Part shown: positions 50,397 through 59,564 of the stretch, one piece after another
Position numbering within the stretch: position 1 is the stretch's first letter
Layout of the letters: each line of letters starts with the position of its first letter
DNA from: Oricola cellulosilytica
Lineage (GTDB): Bacteria > Pseudomonadota > Alphaproteobacteria > Rhizobiales > Rhizobiaceae
Reading direction: 5' to 3'
Length of the DNA: 64,000 nucleotides
Assembly: GCF_019966575.1 (NCBI RefSeq)
Contig: NZ_JAINFK010000003.1
Coordinates: 384,001-448,000, forward strand
Notes under the pieces: generated by a model
Told to the model about the DNA's origin: nothing
Databases searched by the model: none
What the model saw: only the letters and a program-made list of their open reading frames with translations
Program-made: the position numbers and the translations under genes

Positions 50397-51302
50397 ATGG
50401 AAAAGAGATGCGCAATGCTCGTCTCGCGGGTTCACCGATTCATTTCTCCGCTCAACACCCGTATCCCGGTCGACGGGGATATGCTTCCACTGTGGAAGCT
50501 CGAGCTGTACAGCCTGAACCGTGCGTTCTGCGGCGCGCTGCTCGTAGCGCTTCCTTTGCTGTACACGATGGAAATGTGGGACCGCCCACGGCTTCTCCCG
50601 GGATGGCTGGTGGTCTTATGGATGATCTTTGGCGTGTTTCTTTGCGCCGCATTTTTCCTCTTTTCCGGTTTTAGGAAGGAAAACCTCAAGCGGTCTGTCG
50701 TACTTGATGGCGTGACTTCGATGGGTGTCGGGATCTTTGCCAGCGCGATGACGCTGCTTCTTATCGGACGTTATCAGTGGGGGGAATCACTCGACATCAT
50801 CGCGCGCCTTGTGGCTCTGGAGTCCGTGCCTACGGGGATGGGCGCGAGCGTAGCGATCTCGCAACTCGGCGGGCGTGGCGCCGTGGCCCGGTCGAACCCG
50901 GCATCTCGCATTAATCCCGATCTCAGGGCGCTGCTTGCCACTTTTTTAGGGGCGTTGCTGTTCTCGTTCAATATTGCGCCGACGGTGGAACATCAGGTCA
51001 TCGCGCAATCGGTGGGTGGGTGGCACGTTGCCGGTATCGCCCTCTTTTCACTCATAACATCATGGCTTCTGGTCTTTCACACCCGGACCGAAGGTGTGAG
51101 CGGCGACGAACGCGTCGCGCTAACCGACACATTTTCCAGCACCATCTTCAGTTACCTCAGCGCCCTCATTGCCTCCTACGCGATGCTATGGCTCTTCGGC
51201 TATCTGACTCCCGGCATGCCCCTGCACCTCCAGGTCGTTCACACAATCATTCTCGGCTACGCCGCTACCCTTGGGGGCGCCGCGGGCCGGATACTTCTAT
51301 GA
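50397..51302 (+). CDS. TIGR02587 family integral membrane protein
   Basis: This protein of up to 301 residues has about eight hydrophobic segments (for example NRAFCGALLVALPLLYTMEM, VSMGVGIFASAMTLLLIG-like, YLSALIASYAMLWLFGYL). The pattern, and the partner gene next to it, identify the TIGR02587 family, whose function is unknown. An alternative ATG lies at 50415. The gene follows the tRNA relic by 93 bases, so it may lie just outside the accessory segment. Confidence 0.8.
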   Translation: MEKRCAMLVSRVHRFISPLNTRIPVDGDMLPLWKLELYSLNRAFCGALLVALPLLYTMEMWDRPRLLPGWLVVLWMIFGVFLCAAFFLFSGFRKENLKRSVVLDGVTSMGVGIFASAMTLLLIGRYQWGESLDIIARLVALESVPTGMGASVAISQLGGRGAVARSNPASRINPDLRALLATFLGALLFSFNIAPTVEHQVIAQSVGGWHVAGIALFSLITSWLLVFHTRTEGVSGDERVALTDTFSSTIFSYLSALIASYAMLWLFGYLTPGMPLHLQVVHTIILGYAATLGGAAGRILL

Positions 51303-51318
51303 CGCGGGAACATCTCAG

Positions 51319-51732
51319 ATGAGCAAGACGGACAGCGACCATGACGATGGCGACGAAAAGGTGCATGACGACCCCCCCACCATAGTTGAATGGGTCACCC
51401 GATTGGCCGCTGCCGTGCTGGTGATCGGGTTATTCGGGTATCTTCTCTGGCATGCGACCGATTTGAACAAGCCGGCGGCGTTCGACTTCACGGTGGAGGG
51501 GGACAAGGCTGAGCGTATGGGGACCGTTTGGCGCACGCCAGTCACAGTAACGAACACGGGTGATGAGGGGGTGAAAGAGCTCAAGATTTCTGCCGACGTT
51601 CCTGGGGTGAAGCAAACCTACACCTTGCTCGTGTCCCAGATCGGTCCCGGCGAACGTTACGATTTCACACTCTTCCTGCAAGACGATCCGCGCGAACTTC
51701 CACCGGTGTTCCGGGTGGAGTCGCACCAGTAG
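51319..51732 (+). CDS. TIGR02588 family protein
   Basis: The 137-residue protein has an acidic N-terminus, one membrane segment (residues about 24-46, RLAAAVLVIGLFGYLLWHA) and an immunoglobulin-like periplasmic domain (TPVTVTNTGDEGVKELKISADVPG, GPGERYDFTLFLQDDP). It starts 17 bases after the TIGR02587 gene. The two families are known to occur as a pair, probably as one membrane unit. The function is unknown. Confidence 0.82.
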   Translation: MSKTDSDHDDGDEKVHDDPPTIVEWVTRLAAAVLVIGLFGYLLWHATDLNKPAAFDFTVEGDKAERMGTVWRTPVTVTNTGDEGVKELKISADVPGVKQTYTLLVSQIGPGERYDFTLFLQDDPRELPPVFRVESHQ

Positions 51733-51781
51733 AGGGCACCGATGCTCGGAGCCGGAAGAGGCCGGCCGGACCTTGCTCCTT

Positions 51782-53434
51782 TCAGGCGAGACGGCTCTCC
51801 AGCAGACCGCCGCTGCCGCTGAGGATCGGATAGGCCACGGTCGCCAGCAGCGAATTGATTTCCTTGAGCGCCCTCACGATCTCGAGATGCATGTTGCTCG
51901 TCTCGATGCTCGACACCTCGCCCGACTGAAGCCGCCGAAGATGCCTCTCGTGGCTGCTCCTTTCGAGCCGGCGCATCTGTTCCTTTTCCTTGACGAGCTG
52001 CCGGGCCGAATCGAGGTCGCCCGAAATCAGGACATTGAGCGCCAATTGCAGGTTCGATGTGACACGGGCGTGAAGCGCGTTCATCTCGCTCCACCCGGCC
52101 GGAGAAAACCGCAGACGCCTCGCCATTTTTTCCTCGGCCAAGGGCATCAGCGTCTTGGCGATGATGTCGCCGACATGCTCCAGATTGATCGCGAAATCCG
52201 TCAGTTCGACGCCGCGCCGCGCCTCCTCCTCCGACAGTTCACCCCGGTTGACCTCGGCAAGGAACAGCTTGATCTCCGTGTGGGCGCGGTTGACCTCCCG
52301 ATCGAGTTTGCGGACCATCGCGATCCTGTCGGACGCGCCATGATCGAAAAGGTCCATCACCGGCCGGAACATCCTCTCGACCGTCTCGCCCATGCGCAGC
52401 AACTCGCGGGTTGCACTGGCGAGCGCGAGGCTGGGTACATCGATGACGGAACGGTCGAGCGCGCTCGCCGGGCCGGCAAGCCCGGTCATTTCATCCCCGC
52501 CTGCCCCGCCCAAAACGGCCGTGGTCAGCCGCGCCATCAAGCCGGCGAGCGGCAGGCTGACGGCGACGAGCACGACATTGAACGCCAGATGCGCGTTGAC
52601 GAGTTGCCGCGCTTCGGTTCCTCCCAGATACTCCATCGGCAACGGAAACAGCTGGATCGCCGCCAGCGCCAGGAGCGCGAACGTCCCGCGGAAGAGGAGG
52701 TTGCCAAGGGTAATCCGGCGCGCCTCCAGTCCCAGCCCGCGGGTCAGCCAAACGGCGATTATTCCGCCACCGGCATTCGCACCCAGCACCATCGGAAGCG
52801 CGACCTCCAGCGGCAGCAGGCCTTGTTGGGCGAAGGAGACCAGCAGCAACACCGCCGCCACCGACGAATGAAACAGCCAGGTGGCGAGCGCGGCGACGGC
52901 AAATGACGTGATCGGGTCGTTGCTGAGATAGCCCGTGATCTGAGGCAGGATCTCGCTATGGCGCAGCGGCTCCGTGGAGCTGGCAATCATCTGGAGCGCT
53001 ATCAGTATGAAGGCGATGCCAAGCAGAATGCGCCCGATCTGGCGAATCTGGCGGCCCTCGAACTTCAGGAACATCGTCGCGCCGACCAGCAGCAGCACCG
53101 GCACCAGCGCCGACAGATCGATCGAGAGGATCTGCACGACGAGGGCCGAGCCGAGATCGGCGCCGATCAGCGTCGCGATTCCCGCGGGCAGCGGCAGGAT
53201 CCCGCTCGCCGCGAAACCGGCGGCCAAGACCCCCACGGCCGTCGAGCTCTGCAGGAAGACCGCGAGGATACATCCGGCCCCGGCAGCCGTGACGTGGGAG
53301 CCTGTCGTCTCGCGCAAGGCTTTCTTCAGCGAGGTCCCGTAAGCGCGCTCGACGCCCGTGCGCACCATTCGCACGGCCCAAAGCAGCAGCATCACCGCAG
53401 CGGCAAGATTGAGCAGAAGAACTGTCGGGTGCAT
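51782..53434 (-). CDS. Na/Pi cotransporter family protein with PhoU-like tail
   Basis: The 550-residue membrane protein has two inverted NptA-type repeats with the QSST motifs (AVFLQSSTAVGVLAAGF in the first, WLFHSSVAAVLLLVSF in the second). A PhoU-like helical domain runs from about residue 330 to the end (ELLRMGETVERMFRPVMDLF, AINLEHVGDIIAKTLMPLAEEKMAR). It should couple sodium and phosphate movement across the inner membrane. GGAGA precedes the ATG. It stands alone, convergent with the TIGR02588 gene. Confidence 0.93.
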   Translation of the reverse strand: MHPTVLLLNLAAAVMLLLWAVRMVRTGVERAYGTSLKKALRETTGSHVTAAGAGCILAVFLQSSTAVGVLAAGFAASGILPLPAGIATLIGADLGSALVVQILSIDLSALVPVLLLVGATMFLKFEGRQIRQIGRILLGIAFILIALQMIASSTEPLRHSEILPQITGYLSNDPITSFAVAALATWLFHSSVAAVLLLVSFAQQGLLPLEVALPMVLGANAGGGIIAVWLTRGLGLEARRITLGNLLFRGTFALLALAAIQLFPLPMEYLGGTEARQLVNAHLAFNVVLVAVSLPLAGLMARLTTAVLGGAGGDEMTGLAGPASALDRSVIDVPSLALASATRELLRMGETVERMFRPVMDLFDHGASDRIAMVRKLDREVNRAHTEIKLFLAEVNRGELSEEEARRGVELTDFAINLEHVGDIIAKTLMPLAEEKMARRLRFSPAGWSEMNALHARVTSNLQLALNVLISGDLDSARQLVKEKEQMRRLERSSHERHLRRLQSGEVSSIETSNMHLEIVRALKEINSLLATVAYPILSGSGGLLESRLA

Positions 53435-53589
53435 TTATTTCTCCGGCCGACGGCAGACCAATGAAAACCGGCGGGCGCCAGGGAGAAGCAATGAAATCCC
53501 CTTTCCGCACGGTTTGCAACTTGGATCGGTACACCCCGGGGATTCGTCATCCCAAGGGCAGCCGGGTTTCCGGAACCGACGGACGAATT

Positions 53590-54804
53590 CTAGAAGAACG
53601 CCTGCAGACCGGTTTGCGCGCGGCCAAGGATCAGAGCGTGCACGTCGTGCGTTCCCTCGTAGGTGTTGACCGTTTCGAGGTTCTGCGCGTGCCGCATGAC
53701 GTGGTATTCGGCCATGATGCCGTTGCCCCCGTGCATGTCGCGTGCCGCGCGGGCGATGTCTAGCGCCTTGCCGCAATTGTTGCGCTTGACGAGGCTGATC
53801 GCTTCCGGAGCGGCGGTGCCTTCATCCATCATCCGTCCGACCCGCAGCGAAGCCTGCAGCCCCAGCGTGATCTCGGTCTGCATGTCGGCGAGTTTTTTCT
53901 GGTAGAGCTGCGTCTGCGCGAGAGGCCGGCCGAACTGCATGCGTTCGAGCCCGTATTGCCGGGCTCTCCGCCAGCAGTCCTCGGCCGCGCCCATTGCGCC
54001 CCACGAGATACCGTAGCGGGCCCGGTTGAGGCACCCGAACGGGCCCTTCAGTCCTTCCACGTTCGGCAACAGCGCGTCATCCCCGACCTCGACGCCATCC
54101 ATGACGATTTCGCCGGTGACCGAGGCGCGAAGAGACAGTTTTCCGCCGATCTTCGGAGCGCTCAGACCCTTCATGCCCTTTTCGAGGACGAAACCGCGGA
54201 TCTTGCCGTCATGCGCATCGGATTTCGCCCAGACGACGAACACGTCCGCGACCGGACTGTTGGAGATCCACATTTTCGCGCCGCTGAGGCGGTAGCCTCC
54301 GTCGATTTTCTGGGCGCGGGTCTTCATCCCGCCCGGATCCGATCCGGCGTCGGGTTCGGTCAGGCCGAAGCAGCCGATCCACTCGCCCGCCGCGAGCTTG
54401 GGCAGATATCTCTTGCGCTGCGCATCGGAGCCGTAGGCGTGGATCGGGTACATGACGAGCGATGACTGGACGCTCATCATCGAGCGGTAGCCGGAATCGA
54501 CGCGTTCGACCTCTCGGGCGACAAGGCCGTAGGCAACATAGGATGCGCCGATACCGCCATACTCCTCGGGTATGGTGACGCCGAGCAGACCCATACCGCC
54601 CATCTCGGCAAATATTTCCGGTTCGACAGTTTCCTTCAGATAGGCGTCGGTGACGCGCGGAAGAAGCTTCTCCGCCGCATAGGCGGCCGCACTGTCCGCG
54701 ATCATCCGTTCGTCTTCGCTGAGCTGCTCGGCCAGCCGGAACGGATCCTCCCAGTCGAAATCGGAGAGCGTGGGGCCATGACCGGCCTTGTGGTCTTGCA
54801 ACAT
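53590..54804 (-). CDS. gcdH: Glutaryl-CoA dehydrogenase
   Basis: The 404-residue flavoenzyme oxidises and decarboxylates glutaryl-CoA to crotonyl-CoA in lysine and tryptophan breakdown. Acyl-CoA dehydrogenase motifs are present ([49 protein letters not shown]). The C-terminal [23 protein letters not shown], with the catalytic Glu in YEGTHD, is the signature of GcdH. GGAGCTGAAAG precedes the ATG. It is divergent from pyc. Confidence 0.93.
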   Translation of the reverse strand: MLQDHKAGHGPTLSDFDWEDPFRLAEQLSEDERMIADSAAAYAAEKLLPRVTDAYLKETVEPEIFAEMGGMGLLGVTIPEEYGGIGASYVAYGLVAREVERVDSGYRSMMSVQSSLVMYPIHAYGSDAQRKRYLPKLAAGEWIGCFGLTEPDAGSDPGGMKTRAQKIDGGYRLSGAKMWISNSPVADVFVVWAKSDAHDGKIRGFVLEKGMKGLSAPKIGGKLSLRASVTGEIVMDGVEVGDDALLPNVEGLKGPFGCLNRARYGISWGAMGAAEDCWRRARQYGLERMQFGRPLAQTQLYQKKLADMQTEITLGLQASLRVGRMMDEGTAAPEAISLVKRNNCGKALDIARAARDMHGGNGIMAEYHVMRHAQNLETVNTYEGTHDVHALILGRAQTGLQAFF

Positions 54805-54943
54805 CTTTCAGCTCCATCGAGAAAGCCACCGGTACAATAGGCAACTTTCAGTTCCTGCGTGCAAGCGGCAAAGGCTCTGTTTGCGCCGCACAATGCATTT
54901 GGATATGTAACGGCTTCAACACGCGTTGACCGGGGGCCGTCTC

Positions 54944-57900
54944 TTGCCAATCTCGAAAATTCTCGTCGCCAATCGATCGGAAATCGCCATTCGGGTGTTC
55001 CGGGCAGCCAACGAACTCGGCATCCAGACGGTGGCGGTCTGGGCCGAGGAGGACAAGCTTGCTCTGCACCGCTTCAAGGCCGACGAGAGCTATCAGGTCG
55101 GACGCGGACCGCATCTCGACCGCGATCTCGGCCCGATCGAAAGCTATCTGTCGATCGAGGAGATCCTTCGGGTCGCGCGCCAGTCGGGGGCGGACGCCAT
55201 TCACCCAGGTTATGGTCTTCTCTCCGAAAGTCCTGAATTCGTGGAGGCGTGCGCGGAAGCGGGCGTGACCTTCATCGGCCCGAAGCCGGGAACCATGCGG
55301 TCGCTGGGCAACAAGGTCGCGGCCCGCAATTTGGCCATTTCCGCCGGGGTGCCGGTCGTGCCCGCCACCGAACCGTTGCCCGACGACATCGCGGCGGTAA
55401 AGAAACTGGCCGCCGAAATCGGCTACCCCGTGATGCTCAAGGCCTCGTGGGGCGGCGGTGGCCGTGGCATGCGCGCGATCCGGTCCGAAAAGGAGATCGA
55501 GCGGGAAGTCGTCGAGGCGAAACGCGAGGCGATGGCCGCCTTCGGCAAGGATGAGGTTTATCTCGAGAAGCTGGTCGAACGGGCGCGCCACGTGGAAGTG
55601 CAGATTCTCGGCGACACCCATGGCAACCAGGTCCACCTGTTCGAGCGCGACTGTTCGATCCAGCGCCGCAACCAGAAGGTCGTCGAGCGGGCGCCGGCCC
55701 CCTATTTCGATGACGCGCAGCGCGCCGAGCTTGCCGGTTATGCGCTGAAGATCGCGAAGAAAACCGACTATATCGGCGCCGGTACCGTCGAGTTCCTGAT
55801 GGATGCCGACACCGGCAAATTCTACTTCATCGAGGTCAATCCGCGGATCCAGGTCGAGCACACGGTGACCGAGGAGGTCACCGGGATCGATATCGTCAAG
55901 GCGCAGATCCACATTCTGGATGGCGCGGCGATCGGCAAACCGGAATCGGGCGTTCCGGCACAAGGCGATATCAAGCTCAATGGCCACTCCTTGCAGTGCC
56001 GGATCACGACCGAGGATCCGGAGCAGAATTTTATCCCGGATTACGGACGCATTACCGCCTATCGCGGGGCGACGGGCTTCGGCATCCGGCTCGATGGCGG
56101 CACGGCCTATTCAGGCGCGGTCATCACCCGGTTCTACGATCCGCTTCTGGAGAAAGTAACTGCCTGGGCGCCGACGCCGGAGGAGGCGATTAAACGGATG
56201 GACCGTGCGCTGCGGGAGTTCCGTATCCGCGGCGTGGCGACCAATCTGACGTTTCTGGAAGCGATCATCAGTCATCCGAAGTTTCACGACAATTCATACA
56301 CGACGAAGTTCATCGACACGACGCCCGAACTGTTTGCCCAGGTGAAGCGGCAGGATCGCGCAACGAAGCTGCTGACCTATCTGGCCGACGTCACGGTCAA
56401 CGGACATCCGGAAACCAAGGACCGACCGCGGCCGCCGGCGGATGCGGCGAGGCCACACGTGCCGTGGGTCGGCATTCCCATTCCCGAGGGAGGGACGAAG
56501 CGTCGGCTCGACGAACTCGGCCCGGCCGGCTTCGCCAAATGGCTGCGCGAGCAAAAACAGGTGCTGGTCACCGACACGACCATGCGAGACGGTCACCAGA
56601 GCCTGTTGGCGACGCGCATGCGGACCGCCGATATCGTCGCGATCGCGGGAACCTACGCGCGGGCGCTTCCCGAACTCCTGTCGCTGGAATGCTGGGGCGG
56701 CGCCACCTTCGATGTGGCCATGCGGTTTCTTACCGAAGATCCGTGGGAGCGTCTCGCCGGCATTCGCGAGCAGGCTCCCAACATCCTGCTGCAAATGCTG
56801 CTGCGCGGCGCCAATGGCGTCGGCTACACCAACTATCCGGACAATGTGGTCAAGCACTTCGTCCGCCAGGCCGCTGAGGGCGGCATCGACCTGTTCCGCG
56901 TCTTCGACTGCCTCAACTGGGTCGACAACATGCGCGTTGCGATGGACGCGGTGTGCGAAGAGAACCATATCTGCGAGGCGACCATCTGCTACACGGGCGA
57001 TATCCTAAACTCCGCGCGCCCCAAATACGACCTCAAATATTATATCGATCTGGCCCGCGAACTGGAAGCGGCCGGTGCCCATATGCTTGCGGTCAAGGAC
57101 ATGGCGGGCCTGCTCAAGCCGGAGGCCGCGCGCCAACTCTTCAAGGCATTGCGGGATTCGACCGATCTTCCGATTCACTTCCACACCCACGACACCTCCG
57201 GCATTTCCGCGGCGACGGTGCTCGCTGCGGTGGAATCCGGCGTCGACGCGATCGACGCGGCCATGGATGCGCTCTCCGGCAACACCTCGCAGCCGTGCCT
57301 TGGCTCGATTGTCGAGGCGCTGGCGGGCACAGAGCGCGATCCTGGCCTTGATACCGAATGGATCCGCAAGATCTCCTTCTATTGGGAGGCTGTGCGCGGC
57401 CAGTATGCCGCCTTCGAGAACATCTCGCAGTCCCCGGCCTCGGAAGTCTATCTCCACGAGATGCCCGGCGGTCAGTTCACCAACCTGAAGGAGCAGGCCC
57501 GAGCGCTCGGACTGCAGACGCGCTGGCACGAGGTCGCGCGCGCCTATCACGACGTCAACATGATGTTCGGCGACATCGTCAAGGTGACGCCCTCCTCGAA
57601 GGTGGTTGGCGACATGGCATTGATGATGGTCAGCCAGGACCTTAGCGTCGAAGACGTGAAGGACCCGGACAGGGATATCTCCTTCCCGGATTCGGTCGTG
57701 TCGATGATGCGCGGGGATCTCGGCCAGCCGCCTTCGGGGTGGCCGAAGGCAATCCAGAAAAAGGTCCTGAAGGGGGAGAAGGCTTACACCGATGTTCCAG
57801 GCTCTCTTTTACCCCCGGCCGATCTAGCCGAAAAGCGAAAGGAGATCGAACAGGTCGTCGAGCGCAAGGTGAGCGAGTTCGAACTCGCCTCTTACCTGAT

Positions 57901-58405
57901 GTACCCGAAGGTCTTCACGGATTTCGCACGCGCACAGGCCATGTACGGACCGGTCAGCGCTCTTTCCACGCCGGTGTACTTTTACGGGCTGGAGCCGGGG
58001 GAAGAGGTGTTTGTCGAGATCGAAAAAGGCAAGACGCTCGTCATGCGCTGCCTTGCCGTCGGCGAGACCGACGAAAAGGGGATGGTCACGGTATTCTTCG
58101 AGCTGAATGGCCAGCCGCGCCGCATCAAGGTACCGGATCGGGCGCATGGCGCTTCGGGAGGCTTGGTCCGTCGGAAGGCGGAGGCGGGCAACGAAGCGCA
58201 GGTTGGCGCGCCGATGCCCGGCGTCATCTCGACGGTCGCCGTTTCGTCAGGCCAGCAGGTCAAATCAGGCGACGTGCTGGTGTCCATCGAAGCGATGAAG
58301 ATGGAAACTGCAATCCATGCGGAGCGCGACGGAACGATCGCCGACGTTCTGGTGAAGGCCGGCGATCAGATTGATGCAAAGGACCTGCTGATTCTTTACG
58401 GATAG
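54944..58405 (+). CDS. pyc: Pyruvate carboxylase
   Basis: This enzyme of about 1153 residues makes oxaloacetate from pyruvate and bicarbonate. Domains in order are biotin carboxylase (ISKILVANRSEIAIRVFRAA to about residue 450; GGGGRGMR, FIEVNPRIQVEHTVTEE), carboxyltransferase (TTMRDGHQSLLATRMR, SLECWGGATFDVAMRFL, HFHTHDTSG) and a C-terminal biotinyl domain with EAMKME. TTG 54944 gives the family start MPISKILVANR with GGGGG upstream. Another TTG lies 18 bases earlier. Confidence 0.97.
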   Translation: MPISKILVANRSEIAIRVFRAANELGIQTVAVWAEEDKLALHRFKADESYQVGRGPHLDRDLGPIESYLSIEEILRVARQSGADAIHPGYGLLSESPEFVEACAEAGVTFIGPKPGTMRSLGNKVAARNLAISAGVPVVPATEPLPDDIAAVKKLAAEIGYPVMLKASWGGGGRGMRAIRSEKEIEREVVEAKREAMAAFGKDEVYLEKLVERARHVEVQILGDTHGNQVHLFERDCSIQRRNQKVVERAPAPYFDDAQRAELAGYALKIAKKTDYIGAGTVEFLMDADTGKFYFIEVNPRIQVEHTVTEEVTGIDIVKAQIHILDGAAIGKPESGVPAQGDIKLNGHSLQCRITTEDPEQNFIPDYGRITAYRGATGFGIRLDGGTAYSGAVITRFYDPLLEKVTAWAPTPEEAIKRMDRALREFRIRGVATNLTFLEAIISHPKFHDNSYTTKFIDTTPELFAQVKRQDRATKLLTYLADVTVNGHPETKDRPRPPADAARPHVPWVGIPIPEGGTKRRLDELGPAGFAKWLREQKQVLVTDTTMRDGHQSLLATRMRTADIVAIAGTYARALPELLSLECWGGATFDVAMRFLTEDPWERLAGIREQAPNILLQMLLRGANGVGYTNYPDNVVKHFVRQAAEGGIDLFRVFDCLNWVDNMRVAMDAVCEENHICEATICYTGDILNSARPKYDLKYYIDLARELEAAGAHMLAVKDMAGLLKPEAARQLFKALRDSTDLPIHFHTHDTSGISAATVLAAVESGVDAIDAAMDALSGNTSQPCLGSIVEALAGTERDPGLDTEWIRKISFYWEAVRGQYAAFENISQSPASEVYLHEMPGGQFTNLKEQARALGLQTRWHEVARAYHDVNMMFGDIVKVTPSSKVVGDMALMMVSQDLSVEDVKDPDRDISFPDSVVSMMRGDLGQPPSGWPKAIQKKVLKGEKAYTDVPGSLLPPADLAEKRKEIEQVVERKVSEFELASYLMYPKVFTDFARAQAMYGPVSALSTPVYFYGLEPGEEVFVEIEKGKTLVMRCLAVGETDEKGMVTVFFELNGQPRRIKVPDRAHGASGGLVRRKAEAGNEAQVGAPMPGVISTVAVSSGQQVKSGDVLVSIEAMKMETAIHAERDGTIADVLVKAGDQIDAKDLLILYG

Positions 58406-58415
58406 ATCACTCGCG

Positions 58416-58565
58416 TCAGATAGCGCCGATCAGCATCAGAATGATCACGATGACGAGGATTGTGCCGACAATGCCGAGCGGGGCGTTGCCGAAGCGGCCG
58501 CGCGCCGGAATTGCGCCGAGAAGAAGCAGGATAAGAATAATTACGAGAATTGTGCCGAGCGTCAT
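58416..58565 (-). CDS. DUF3309 family small hydrophobic protein
   Basis: This 49-residue protein has two membrane segments made of GTILVIILILLLLGAIP and a closely similar GTILVIVIILMLIGAI, joined by ARGRFGNAPLG. The internal repeat is visible at protein level. The pattern fits DUF3309, a widespread alphaproteobacterial membrane peptide of unknown role. It runs opposite to pyc, with the stops only 11 bases apart. Confidence 0.85.
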   Translation of the reverse strand: MTLGTILVIILILLLLGAIPARGRFGNAPLGIVGTILVIVIILMLIGAI

Positions 58566-58680
58566 GGCCGTCCCTTTCCGTTAAATCTTTTCGCTAAACG
58601 CGGCGATCACATTTCCGTTCCCTGATCAACAACCGGCGCCGCGACGTCATCAGCGGCGAAGGTTCCGCTTGCTTCTACGT

Positions 58681-58710
58681 TCATGCACGTTTATGCATGT
58701 TCATGCATGA
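58681..58710 (+). promoter_or_regulatory. Three tandem 10-bp ATGCAT-type repeats over the deoR start
   Basis: TCATGCACGT, TTATGCATGT and TCATGCATGA stand head to tail with an exact 10-base period. They cover the possible ATG starts of the DeoR gene. No ribosome site is seen between them. A self-operator is likely but not shown. Confidence 0.45.
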
Positions 58711-59491
58711 TGTGAGATTCGGGAATCGCGAATTGCTGCTTGCGGAAAGACAGGACCTGATCATGGGCCGGCTCGCGGCCGAGGGACGGGTGATTGCTTC
58801 CGATCTGGCCGCGGAGTTGCGGGTGTCGGAAGATACTATCCGGCGCGATCTCCGGGAAATGGCCGCAAGGGGTTTATGCGACCGGGTCTATGGCGGCGCA
58901 TTGCCCGTCACCGGAAGGGCTGGTTCGCTGTCCGAGCGTACGGGCATTGACACAGCCGGAAAGGCGGCGCTGGCTTGTGCAGCGGTGCAGTGGGTGGGCG
59001 AGAATGCCGTTCTGTTCCTCGACGCCGCCTCCAGCAACCTTGCGATCGCCCAGGCGTTGCCGGAGGGCCGTTCGCTGACTTGCGTCACCAACGCGCCGCG
59101 GATCGCTGCCGTGATCGCAGACCGGAAGGACTGCGAGGTGATCGTGATCGGAGGAACGGTGGATCATGAGATCGGTGCGAGCGTGGGGGCACATGCCGTC
59201 CGTGAAGCGGCCTTTTTTAGGCCGGATGTCTGTTTTCTGGGGGCATGCGGCGTCGATGCTGCAGCCGGCGTCACCGCGTTTCATGCAGAAGACGCCGAGT
59301 TTAAACGCATCATCGCGGCGCGAAGCGGCGCTGTCGTTGTCCCGGTGACGAATGCGAAACTCGGCAGGGCCGCACCCTATTGCGTCATGCCGGTGAGCGA
59401 ATGTTCCGCCGTCATCGTCGAGCAGGACGCAGCCGAAGCGGCCGTCGCCGCATGCCGGGAGGCCGGCGCGATGATCGAGTTCGCAGGATGA
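58697..59491 (+). CDS. DeoR family transcriptional regulator
   Basis: The 264-residue protein has the DeoR helix-turn-helix (LLLAERQDLIMGRLAAEGRVIASDLAAELRVSEDTIRRDLREMAARG) and a DeoRC sugar-phosphate sensor domain (FLDAASSNLAIAQALP, IVIGGTVDHEIGASVGAHAV, FLGACGVDAAAGV). Possible starts are ATG 58697, ATG 58703 and GTG 58712. All lie in or beside 10-bp repeats and lack a good ribosome site, so the true start is open. It is probably in an operon with the MFS transporter 73 bases downstream. Confidence 0.9.
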   Translation: MFMHDVRFGNRELLLAERQDLIMGRLAAEGRVIASDLAAELRVSEDTIRRDLREMAARGLCDRVYGGALPVTGRAGSLSERTGIDTAGKAALACAAVQWVGENAVLFLDAASSNLAIAQALPEGRSLTCVTNAPRIAAVIADRKDCEVIVIGGTVDHEIGASVGAHAVREAAFFRPDVCFLGACGVDAAAGVTAFHAEDAEFKRIIAARSGAVVVPVTNAKLGRAAPYCVMPVSECSAVIVEQDAAEAAVAACREAGAMIEFAG

Positions 59492-59564
59492 GAGTAGATC
59501 GTTCAGGGCCGAGCCCCTCCCAAGGCGCCCGGGACGGCGGGTTCGCGACATCAGGATATTGCAG

